Shown here in pieces: positions 1 to 5,827 of a stretch of 6,780 nt of DNA (position 1 is its first letter; each line of letters opens with the position of its first letter). The position numbers were made by a program, and so were the translations under genes. The stretch is from contig CAIPFS010000062.1 in the NCBI GenBank assembly GCA_903864375.1, forward strand, positions 1 through 6,780, written 5' to 3'. The stretch is from an uncultured Verrucomicrobiota bacterium. Its GTDB lineage: Bacteria > Verrucomicrobiota > Verrucomicrobiia > Limisphaerales > UBA9464. The notes under the pieces were generated by a model. That model ran no database searches. It saw only the letters and a program-made list of their open reading frames with translations, and was not told where the DNA came from.

Positions 1-2
1 CC

Positions 3-1385
3 GATGTGCTCGACACCTGGTTCAGCTCCTGGCTCTGGCCCTTTGCCACGATGGGCTGGACTGGTAACCCGGAGGAAGACCGGCAGAATCCGTGGTTGAA
101 GGCGTTCTACCCCACCACCGACCTGGTCACCGGACCCGACATCATCTTCTTCTGGGTGGCCCGGATGATCATGGCGGGCTACGAGTACATGGGGGCCGAG
201 CCGTTCCAGAATGTCTATTTCACCGGCATCATCCGCGACAAGCAGGGGCGGAAGATGTCCAAATCCCTGGGCAATTCCCCCGACCCTCTCGACCTGATCG
301 GTTCGTATGGGGCCGATGCCCTGCGGTTTGGGGTGATGCGCTCGGCTCCGCTCGGTCAGGACATTCTCTTTGATGAGCAGGCAGTCGAGTTGGGACGGAA
401 CTTCTGCAACAAACTGTGGAATGCCTGCCGCTTACGGCAAATGCAAAACCTGGGACCCGACTCGGTGGAAGCCGAGATCGATCCTTCCATTCTCTCCTCC
501 GATGACCGGTGGATATTGATCCGGCTGGATCAGGCCATCCGGGAGGTGACGGACGCGCTGCACGGATACAATTTCTCCGAGGCAACCTCGGTCCTCTACC
601 GGTTCTTCTGGAGTGAGTACTGCGATTGGTTCGTTGAGGCCAGCAAGGCCGCCCTCGTGCGTCCGGAGGATGTGGCCACGGTTCCTCCCGCCGTTCTCCG
701 ACTGGCCCGGAACAAAGTCGCGGTCATCGATTTCATCCTCGGCAATACGCTCCGGTTGTTCCATCCCTTCCTTCCGTTCATCACCGAGGAGCTCTGGCAT
801 GGATTGGGATATCAGCAGGATCTCCCCGAGGATCGCGGAGCCACCACCATCATGAGGGCCACGTGGCCCAAGCCCTTGACGTCGGAGGAGCGCGAATACT
901 TTGGACTGGATGAGACGGCGGACCGGGTGGCGACCACCAAGTATGCCCTGGTCACGTTGGGGCGGACTCTCAAGGTTCAGGCCAGTGTTCCATCCAACAA
1001 GCGGGTGCCGTTCGTCTTCCGTCCGTCCGGATCCCTGCCGCCCGAGGAGGTGGAAGTCCTTCGTCTGCTGCTCAATGCCGAGTCCCTCACCATAGCCGGC
1101 CCGGAGTGGACGCCGGCCAAGGGGACCCCGACGGCGTCCAACGAATTGGGCGAGATTTTTCTCCCGGCGACGGGATTGATCGATGTGACGGCAGAACGGA
1201 CACGCCTCGCCAAGGAAATCGACAAGGCGCGATCAGAAATCAAGAAGGCCGAGGACAAGCTGGGGAACCCGAGCTTCGTTCAGAAAGTTCCTCCCGCCGT
1301 GCTGGCAGAACACCAGAGTCGGCTGGCCGATTGGCAGGCAAAACTCCGGCAGTTGGAAACGACCGTCGCGGAATTACCTGCCTGA
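3..1385 (+). CDS. valS: valyl-tRNA synthetase, C-terminal part (5' end lies outside the window)
   Basis: Class I aminoacyl-tRNA synthetase that charges tRNA(Val) with valine in the cytoplasm. The reading frame is open from the window edge (first full codon at 3), so the N-terminal HIGH motif and most of the CP1 editing domain are missing. Visible are the post-editing catalytic strand DVLDTWFSSWLWPF at the very start, the TGPDIIFFWVARM segment, and the ATP-binding KMSKS loop at 252-266 within GRKMSKSLGN. The anticodon-binding helical domain follows (LGRNFCNKLWNA to FHPFLPFITEELWHG, about 387-810). The last 65 residues form the charged coiled-coil arm typical of bacterial ValRS (VTAERTRLAKEIDKA, then NPSFVQKVP). 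The arm is complete and ends in TGA at 1383-1385. Nothing looks broken. IleRS and LeuRS were considered, but the DTWFSS context and the C-terminal coiled coil fit ValRS. Confidence 0.97.
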   Translation, partial: DVLDTWFSSWLWPFATMGWTGNPEEDRQNPWLKAFYPTTDLVTGPDIIFFWVARMIMAGYEYMGAEPFQNVYFTGIIRDKQGRKMSKSLGNSPDPLDLIGSYGADALRFGVMRSAPLGQDILFDEQAVELGRNFCNKLWNACRLRQMQNLGPDSVEAEIDPSILSSDDRWILIRLDQAIREVTDALHGYNFSEATSVLYRFFWSEYCDWFVEASKAALVRPEDVATVPPAVLRLARNKVAVIDFILGNTLRLFHPFLPFITEELWHGLGYQQDLPEDRGATTIMRATWPKPLTSEEREYFGLDETADRVATTKYALVTLGRTLKVQASVPSNKRVPFVFRPSGSLPPEEVEVLRLLLNAESLTIAGPEWTPAKGTPTASNELGEIFLPATGLIDVTAERTRLAKEIDKARSEIKKAEDKLGNPSFVQKVPPAVLAEHQSRLADWQAKLRQLETTVAELPA

Positions 1386-1550
1386 GGGACGGACGATCGC
1401 GACCGAAGAGGTGTGGCAGCGGACGCCGATTTCGGTGGAATCGCTCAGAGGACATTCTGCTGTCGGTCGATGGGGCGTCACGGGAGTGCAGCCCCCTCGG
1501 TCCGTTGAGTCCGCCAGCGACCGCTCTCCGGTATCCAGGGGTTGCAGTTT
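1386..1550. other. non-coding gap between convergent valS and phosphodiesterase genes
   Basis: This stretch separates the stop codons of two convergent genes. I see no credible reading frame in it. It contains one imperfect GC-rich hairpin (annotated separately) and a short palindrome, CCGATTTCGG, at about 1427-1436. No run of T follows any hairpin on either strand, so a classical intrinsic terminator is not evident. The base composition is like that of the surrounding genes. It may be repeat-derived, as intergenic spacers in this group often are, but I could not match it to the repeat seen at 2496 and 6562. Confidence 0.6.
1472..1495. terminator. possible terminator-like hairpin between convergent genes
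   Basis: GGGGC (1472-1476) pairs with GCCCC (1491-1495). After a two-by-two mismatch, CAC (1479-1481) pairs with GTG (1486-1488) around the four-base loop GGGA, which is GNRA-type when read on the plus strand. Its position between two convergent stop codons suits a bidirectional terminator. No T-tract follows on either strand, so a role in RNA 3'-end protection or membership of a repeat family is equally possible. Only the pairing is seen; the function is a guess. Confidence 0.25.
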
Positions 1551-2471
1551 CTACCTGGCCTTTTCGAACGCCTCGGTCACCGGGACGGCAATCCATTCCG
1601 CCGGCGGGCGTACCCCCAACGCATAGGCGATCGTGGCGGCCGTGTCGTAGGTATTGACGAAGGTCTTCAGCGGATGGCCCCGCTTCACTCCGGGCCCCGA
1701 CAGAATCCACGGGATCTCAATCTCTTCCATGGTGAATCCTCCATGGTGGGTTCCCTTGCCCCCGTGGTCCGCTGTGACGAGCAGGACGGTATCCTCCGCC
1801 ATACCCGCTTGTTTCATGGCGTCGATCACCTGTCCAATCAATCGGTCGGCGACCTCCACCGCAGCGTCATACTCGGGGCTCTTCCAACCAAAAGTGTGAC
1901 CGGCATGGTCGACGTGGTCGAGATGGATGAAGGTCAGCTCCGGATGATGCTCCCGAAGGGCAAGAATGGCGCGGTCGACCGTATTGGTGGGCCCTTCCGG
2001 GTGCTCGATCTGATTCACGGATGCCCGCTCGAACAGCCGTCCAAAGCCGTCCCAATCATGAAACACCGCCTGGTAAGCCGTCGGCTTCTGCTCGCGAAGC
2101 ACTCCAAAAATGGTGGGAAACATACCGCCCGGACCCCGGACAATGGGCTCGATCTCAAATTTATTGGTCTCCCATTCGTTGGAGGTGACGCCATGCTGCT
2201 CGGGACCGGCTCCCATGATCATGGAAGCCCAGTTCGGGCTGCTGACGGTCGGCAGGACGGCCCGGGCATGCAGGGAGAATGCGCCGCGCTGCATCAATCC
2301 GTGCATCACCGGTGTCTGGGAACGTTCGATGCCGTCCGGGCTCATCCCATCGCAGCCAATCACCACAAAATGGCGAACGCCGGGAAGGCTTTCGGCTTGA
2401 AGTTCCCGGAGGAAAACGGACGAAACAAATAACAGCAAGAATCGGAGAGAAATACGCATCGAGATGACCAT
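1551..2471 (-). CDS. secreted type I phosphodiesterase / nucleotide pyrophosphatase family enzyme (alkaline phosphatase superfamily)
   Basis: A predicted exported metal-dependent hydrolase of 306 residues, of the family that cleaves phosphodiester or phosphomonoester bonds with two metal ions and a Thr nucleophile. Residues 5-26 form a signal peptide (MRISLRFLLLFVSSVFLRELQA, with likely cleavage after LQA). Metal and catalytic residues are recognisable in order: D41 in VVIGCDGMSP, nucleophile T75 in LPTVSSPNW, D188 and H192 in VDHAGHTFG (the DxxxH motif), D235-H236 in TADHGG, and H242/H243 in THHGG. The set is complete, so the enzyme should be active; the substrate cannot be read from sequence. 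The frame is open back to 2558, but a start at 2471 is chosen because GGAGG (2488-2484) lies 12 nt upstream and the signal peptide follows at once. ATG at 2459 is the alternative. It may be co-transcribed with the lipoprotein and prepilin genes upstream. Confidence 0.88.
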   Translation of the reverse strand: MVISMRISLRFLLLFVSSVFLRELQAESLPGVRHFVVIGCDGMSPDGIERSQTPVMHGLMQRGAFSLHARAVLPTVSSPNWASMIMGAGPEQHGVTSNEWETNKFEIEPIVRGPGGMFPTIFGVLREQKPTAYQAVFHDWDGFGRLFERASVNQIEHPEGPTNTVDRAILALREHHPELTFIHLDHVDHAGHTFGWKSPEYDAAVEVADRLIGQVIDAMKQAGMAEDTVLLVTADHGGKGTHHGGFTMEEIEIPWILSGPGVKRGHPLKTFVNTYDTAATIAYALGVRPPAEWIAVPVTEAFEKAR

Positions 2472-2483
2472 GGGTAGGGAGGA

Positions 2484-2488
2484 CCTCC
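2484..2488 (-). promoter_or_regulatory. Shine-Dalgarno site for the phosphodiesterase gene
   Basis: The minus strand reads GGAGG here, 12 nt before the ATG at 2471 and 24 nt before the ATG at 2459, so it favours the 2471 start. It is part of an 11-bp palindrome (2478-2488, GGAGGACCTCC on the plus strand). The spacing is on the long side, so the call is moderate. Confidence 0.5.
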
Positions 2489-2495
2489 AAAATCG

Positions 2496-2516
2496 GACGT
2501 GAATGTCTGCGCTACG
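2496..2516. repeat. dispersed Verrucomicrobiota-type repeat, copy 1 (eroded hairpin)
   Basis: The plus strand contains AATGTCTGCGCT at 2502-2513, followed by ACG. The same 12 bases followed by GCG occur at 6594-6605. Left of the core, GAC...GTC can pair with a G-T wobble (GACG/TGTC around TGAA), which matches the position of the perfect hairpin in the second copy but is degenerate. Translated on the minus strand it gives SADIHVRFW, a peptide I recall from spurious ORFs in verrucomicrobial intergenic repeats. It lies in the leader of the phosphodiesterase gene, which argues against starting that gene at 2558. Confidence 0.55.
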
Positions 2517-2573
2517 ACGTGAGGGTCCGCGACCTTCGATACGCAGGGGTTGGTTCATGGAGAGACCCGGTGA

Positions 2574-2966
2574 CTAGCGGGTGGAAAGGTAGGCGTGGAC
2601 GACGTCCTCGGCCTGTTTGTCTCCGCCATCGGCAGCTTTTTTGAGCTCCTTGAAGGTCGAAACCACGGCCTGTGCGGCTGCGGCTCGCTCTTCGGAACTG
2701 AGTTCTGGATTGGCTGAAAGCGCCCGGGCTTCCGAGAAGGCCAGCGACATATCGCCGCTCTGAAGAGCCGTGGCGAGGTTCGCCTCGGCGGATTTGGCCT
2801 CGGATGAGGAATTTCGGAATCGGGCGTCGAGGTTTTCCTTGAGCTGTTGAACCGTCAGCTCGGGTGGAGCCTTGGATCCGCGGTCGCAGCCCGCGGAGAT
2901 GACGAAAGTGGTGCAGGCGATGGTGGTCATCACCCGGAGGGAGATCCGATGCAGAGCGCGGTTCAT
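2574..2966 (-). CDS. small predicted lipoprotein of unknown function
   Basis: A 130-residue protein that I do not recognise as a named family. The N-terminus has basic residues (MNRALHRISLR), a hydrophobic stretch (residues 13-25) and a lipobox-like ISAGC with the modified cysteine at C27. It is followed by DRGSKAPPE, so it is probably membrane-anchored by lipid and exported. The -3 position of the lipobox is Ser rather than Leu, which is permitted but not ideal. The mature part is alanine- and glutamate-rich and predicted helical (LTVQQLKENLDARF; AKSAEANLATALQSGD; SSEERAAAAQAVVSTFKELKKAADGGDKQAE). It resembles small helical-hairpin lipoproteins. The frame is open to 3044, but the ATG at 2966 puts the signal at the N-terminus and leaves 22 bp after the prepilin stop. 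No strong ribosome binding site is visible, so translation may be coupled to the prepilin gene. Confidence 0.75.
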   Translation of the reverse strand: MNRALHRISLRVMTTIACTTFVISAGCDRGSKAPPELTVQQLKENLDARFRNSSSEAKSAEANLATALQSGDMSLAFSEARALSANPELSSEERAAAAQAVVSTFKELKKAADGGDKQAEDVVHAYLSTR

Positions 2967-2988
2967 GTCGGAAAGTGGCGAAAGCCTG

Positions 2989-3855
2989 TTAAAATTTTGG
3001 GGATTGCTCTGGCACTTCACCGGTGTACCAGCGGTAGTCCACACCTTTTTTCAGTGGTACCCGCTTGATGCGGCTCACGTTGCCCGGCACCCACAAGGTC
3101 ACGCATTGGTTGTTGTGGCGCCACCACCCCTTGGTCAAATCCACCCCTTTGTAGAGGGACTGCAACCCGCTGCCGGGACCCCATTGGGAGAGGCATCCGC
3201 TGCCTTCGTAGCCAGGAAACAGGCCGAGGGTGTCTTCTTCGCCCTCGTTTTTTTGTTCAGCGGAGTCCTGGCAAAAAATGGTGGTCGTCGGGCTGAGGTA
3301 ATTGGCCCGCTTCAGCGCCCGACGGGATGAGGTGCCATACTGGGTATTTTTTCCAGTCCAGGGCTTGATGAGGTAATCACAGAGGCCGTAGCAGGAATTG
3401 GCCCAGAAATCGTGCGGATAGTAGAGCCCGGCGTCATGCCACTCATCGACGACGGTCGCACTGGGGCAGGCAAAAAGTTTGTGGGTGTTCGCGAAATACT
3501 TTTTATAGCCGACGGCCCAGTAGGAGTTGTTGTCGCTGGCCGGCAATTCGATTTGTGAGCGGGGGTTGGCGTACCATTCCCCTCCATTGGGAAGGTCCGG
3601 TGCGCCCACAGTCCCGAGGGAAAAGTAGGCGTCGTTGTTGTCATCGGCGTACATCGTCGATGAAATGCTGATCTGATGGAGGTTGGCCGTGCATTGAGCC
3701 ATCCGGGCGCTTTCCTTGGCCTTGCTCAAGGCCGGCAACAACATCCCCGCCAGAATGGCAATGATGGCGATGACCACCAACAGTTCGATCAGGGTGAAAC
3801 CCCGGGAGTGCCGGTAGCAGTGGACGGGTGGGTTGAAAAAAGGTCGGGAGGTCAT
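2989..3855 (-). CDS. type IV prepilin-like / type II secretion pseudopilin-like protein
   Basis: A 288-residue protein with a prepilin peptidase site: leader MTSRPFFNPPVHCYRHSRG, cleavage between G19 and F20, then FTLIELLVVIAI with the conserved Glu at mature position 5 (E24) and a hydrophobic helix to about residue 42. LPALSKAKESARMAQCTANLHQI follows, typical of the large paralogous prepilin families of Verrucomicrobiota and Planctomycetota. The globular part has YADDNNDAYF (69-78), FACPS with C130, and WWRHNNQ near the end. Family members usually end with H-x9-DG; here H247 plus nine residues is followed by PG (257-258), so the Asp is replaced. The C-terminus is VDYRWYTGEVPE. The frame runs open to 4128, but that would give a leader of about 110 residues, so the ATG at 3855 is chosen despite a weak ribosome binding site. 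The protein is probably displayed in the periplasm or at the surface. It is first gene of the minus-strand cluster. Confidence 0.9.
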   Translation of the reverse strand: MTSRPFFNPPVHCYRHSRGFTLIELLVVIAIIAILAGMLLPALSKAKESARMAQCTANLHQISISSTMYADDNNDAYFSLGTVGAPDLPNGGEWYANPRSQIELPASDNNSYWAVGYKKYFANTHKLFACPSATVVDEWHDAGLYYPHDFWANSCYGLCDYLIKPWTGKNTQYGTSSRRALKRANYLSPTTTIFCQDSAEQKNEGEEDTLGLFPGYEGSGCLSQWGPGSGLQSLYKGVDLTKGWWRHNNQCVTLWVPGNVSRIKRVPLKKGVDYRWYTGEVPEQSPKF

Positions 3856-4071
3856 CGGTGGCAAAAAATTAAAATGGGCCCCTTCAGCGGTCGAAAGGAG
3901 GTTTTCGGAGTGCTCGGCTTCACGGCTGGGCCGACGGTTGACATTAAACAGGACGTTCACCGGGGCCTGGCTTTTCATGCGAAGATCCAAGCCCACCCCA
4001 ACGCCGTTGGAGGGGTGGCGTCGGTTTTGACGGCCAGAGGCTAAAGGGGAACCTCCGGCGGGCAAGTCACA

Positions 4072-4088
4072 AAACGATGGCATTGTTT
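4072..4088. promoter_or_regulatory. small inverted repeat in divergent promoter region
   Basis: AAACGAT (4072-4078) and ATTGTTT (4082-4088) can pair over a three-base GGC loop, with one G-T wobble. It lies 2 bp before the perfect palindrome at 4091-4105. Possible operator half or RNA hairpin; only the symmetry is seen. Confidence 0.25.
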
Positions 4089-4090
4089 CC

Positions 4091-4105
4091 AAAATGTCAC
4101 ATTTT
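4091..4105. promoter_or_regulatory. perfect 15-bp palindrome, candidate operator
   Basis: AAAATGT-C-ACATTTT is a perfect 7+1+7 inverted repeat, AT-rich in otherwise GC-rich DNA. It lies between the divergent prepilin and sigma-factor genes, 171 bp before the sigma-factor ATG and 236 bp before the prepilin ATG. The odd symmetry centre and AT-rich arms suit a dimeric DNA-binding regulator. A one-base loop makes an RNA hairpin role unlikely. Nothing in the window identifies the regulator. Confidence 0.35.
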
Positions 4106-4275
4106 TGATGGATCACCCCAATCATCACGTTCCACCGGGTTCTGTTCCATCCAACGAATCTGGGTTGACCAAGAGATTCGGTGGATTCTCTCGAACTGGA
4201 AGCACTTTTTGAGGGGCGCGCTCACTTTGTGTTGTCCATCTTCGCCTTCTGTTCCGACTCATCCAGAGAACCGTC

Positions 4276-4845
4276 ATGAAAGAACCTGATCCCACTGGCG
4301 AGGAATTCATCTACGGAAAGGCTGAAGATGTCGCCGGCCAATTGATTGACCGGTTTCACGGACGAATTTATGCGTTTCTCCGGCGCCTCGCGGGGACGGA
4401 TGCGGATGCGGTGGAGCTCACCCAGCGGACCTTTTGTCGGGTCTGGATTGCGCTGCCGGGGTTTGCTGGAAAATCGAGCCTGTCCTCCTGGCTTCATGGC
4501 ATCGCCTATCGGACCTATATCGACTGGCTCCGCCGGGAGAGGCGAAATCAGTCGATGCCCGATGAATGGTGGACTTGTCTGGCCGATGAACGGGTGGGGC
4601 CGGACGTGATTTCCGCAGCCAGAGATGACAAATCGGTCGTCTATGGGGCGGTGGATCGCCTGGAGCCGGAACTTCGCGACACCATCCATCTCCATTATTA
4701 CCAGGGGTTGAGCATCGAGGAGACCGGCAAAGCTCTGGAAATTGCGTCCAGCACGGTCAAGCACCGGGTGCGCCGGGCGCTGGAGCAACTTCGTCGGACC
4801 ATCGCCACTCCCCACCCCCATCGCCCGTCCATTTCAGCCCGCTAA
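4276..4845 (+). CDS. ECF-type RNA polymerase sigma factor (sigma-70 family)
   Basis: A 189-residue alternative sigma factor that should direct RNA polymerase to a specific promoter set. Region 2 spans about residues 22-90: LIDRFHGRIYAFLRRL, then ADAVELTQRTFCRVWIALPGF (region 2.2, core-binding helix) and SSLSSWLHGIAYRTYIDWLRRERR (regions 2.3-2.4, -10 recognition). A short linker (91-123) follows. Region 4 is at about 124-174: AVDRLEPELRDTIHLHYYQGLSIEETGKAL and ASSTVKHRVRRALEQLRR, the helix-turn-helix for the -35 element. Length and the absence of regions 1 and 3 are as usual for ECF factors. A short His/Pro-rich tail (TPHPHRP) ends the protein. ATG at 4276 is preceded by AGAGAA about 5 nt upstream, a weak ribosome binding site. 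The next gene starts 4 nt after the stop, so the two are surely co-transcribed. The ECF subgroup cannot be assigned by eye. Confidence 0.94.
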   Translation: MKEPDPTGEEFIYGKAEDVAGQLIDRFHGRIYAFLRRLAGTDADAVELTQRTFCRVWIALPGFAGKSSLSSWLHGIAYRTYIDWLRRERRNQSMPDEWWTCLADERVGPDVISAARDDKSVVYGAVDRLEPELRDTIHLHYYQGLSIEETGKALEIASSTVKHRVRRALEQLRRTIATPHPHRPSISAR

Positions 4846-4849
4846 TCCC

Positions 4850-5827
4850 ATGAACCCCGATCCAGAGATCCTCGAGACCCTGCTGCGTTCCGCTCCCGCG
4901 CCGAAACCCCCTGCGGAATTGGTGGCAACGCTGCGGACTGGAATTCCACACTCGTCGAATGCGGCTTTGGAGCGCGTTCGACCATCGTTCTGGCATCGCT
5001 GGTGGCCGGTATTGATACCAGGAAGTGCCCTGATGGCGCTCGCGGCGGTGGTGGTCATTCAAGACCTGGAGCTTCGACAGGCTGCCCACGATTCCGAACG
5101 CTCCGCCATTCCTGTCGTTGAAACGAATTCTCTTTCCACGCAGAGGACCCCCACGGATTCCGGTCCAGTGGATGGTGATGGAACGAACTCTCCTTCTGCG
5201 GAGTTGAACCGATTGCGACTGCGCGTGCTGGACCTCGAGGCCCGGCTGGCTGATGCTCGCGCCGCGGCGGGCGATCCCCGGCAGCTCGAGGCGGAGCTCA
5301 AGTCGCTTTGGGAAGGACTGCCGGACGATGTGCGTCAGGCGTTCCAGGCCAAGCGTCGGGCCGACAGCATCCGTTGCGTTAACAACCTGAAACAGCTGGG
5401 CCTTGCCGTCCGAATCTTCGCCACCGATAATGAAGGGGACTTCCCCCCGGACCTCAAGTCGATCCTGACGTACAACAGCGCCTCCATCATTTTTCTGTGT
5501 CCGGAGGATTTTGGAAAACCAGTATCTACGGTGGAGGAGCTGAGGGCACTGCCCCCCGAGCAAGTGACCAGCTACTCCAGCTACGAGTATCTGGCTCCAG
5601 GTCCGGGCAAATTTGAAACGGACCCACAGCGGGTGATGCTTCGATGCCCCTTTCACGGTCACGTCGCCCTGTGCGACGGTTCCGTCCAGATGCTCCAACC
5701 GCTGGCGGAACAGTTCGTCCAGCCTCCCGGTACCCCGCCCGCTGCGGTCACCAACGGTCTGGAGAGGAGGGATGGAAAACTCTACATCAAGCCGAAAGCC
5801 CCGGAAGGCCAGCCGTCTCATCCATGA
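4850..5827 (+). CDS. membrane-anchored coiled-coil protein with a headless pseudopilin domain, in the anti-sigma position
   Basis: A 325-residue protein encoded 4 nt after the sigma-factor stop. Residues 1-50 are a probably cytoplasmic segment (MNPDPEILETLLRSAPAPKPP, ending in basic RPSFWHR). A single membrane helix lies at 52-71 (WPVLIPGSALMALAAVVVIQ), followed by a Ser/Thr/Pro linker, a coiled coil at about 117-152 (ELNRLRLRVLDLEARLADARA) and a globular domain at 165-285. That domain aligns by motif and spacing with the prepilin at 2989-3855: IRCVNNLKQLG against AQCTANLHQIS, FATDNEGDF against YADDNNDAY 11 residues on, FLCPED against FACPS, and a terminal HVALCDGSV of the pilin DG type. It lacks a prepilin leader and the TLIE helix. 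The gene position suggests an anti-sigma factor, but no zinc anti-sigma HxxxCxxC motif is visible. There is no ribosome binding site, so translation is probably coupled to the sigma gene. Function unknown. Confidence 0.82.
   Translation: MNPDPEILETLLRSAPAPKPPAELVATLRTGIPHSSNAALERVRPSFWHRWWPVLIPGSALMALAAVVVIQDLELRQAAHDSERSAIPVVETNSLSTQRTPTDSGPVDGDGTNSPSAELNRLRLRVLDLEARLADARAAAGDPRQLEAELKSLWEGLPDDVRQAFQAKRRADSIRCVNNLKQLGLAVRIFATDNEGDFPPDLKSILTYNSASIIFLCPEDFGKPVSTVEELRALPPEQVTSYSSYEYLAPGPGKFETDPQRVMLRCPFHGHVALCDGSVQMLQPLAEQFVQPPGTPPAAVTNGLERRDGKLYIKPKAPEGQPSHP

Larger units (their letters stand above)
3856..4275. other. divergent intergenic region between prepilin cluster and sigma factor operon
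   Basis: About 420 bp without a gene that I would accept. Promoters for both directions must lie here, but I found no convincing -35/-10 pair. TTGACA at 3938-3943 and TTGACC at 4165-4170 on the plus strand lack matching -10 boxes at 16-18 bp. Two adjacent inverted repeats (4072-4088 and 4091-4105) are the only ordered structure and are annotated separately. The minus-strand frame that stays open through 3856-4128 has no prepilin-like features and is treated as leader. Confidence 0.6.

Noticed and set aside
1542..2432. Plus-strand open frame of 296 codons
   Set aside because: It is antisense to the phosphodiesterase gene, which has a full catalytic motif set and a signal peptide; the plus-strand translation shows no recognisable domain.
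2472..2558. Long N-terminal extension of the phosphodiesterase (start at 2558)
   Set aside because: The extension runs through the dispersed repeat, would bury the signal peptide 34 residues in, and has no ribosome binding site before it.
3938..3943. TTGACA as a -35 box, and likewise TTGACC at 4165 and TTGACA at 6737
   Set aside because: None has a recognisable -10 hexamer at a 16-18 bp spacing.
3856..4128. Long N-terminal extension of the prepilin (start at 4128 or 3978)
   Set aside because: It would give a leader of 110 or 60 residues before the prepilin cleavage site, far longer than usual, and the extra sequence has no recognisable feature.
4757..5821. Minus-strand open frame of 354 codons
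   Set aside because: It is antisense to the second operon gene, whose sense frame shows a membrane helix, coiled coil and pilin-like domain and fits the operon spacing. A mirror frame this long is expected in GC-rich coding DNA.
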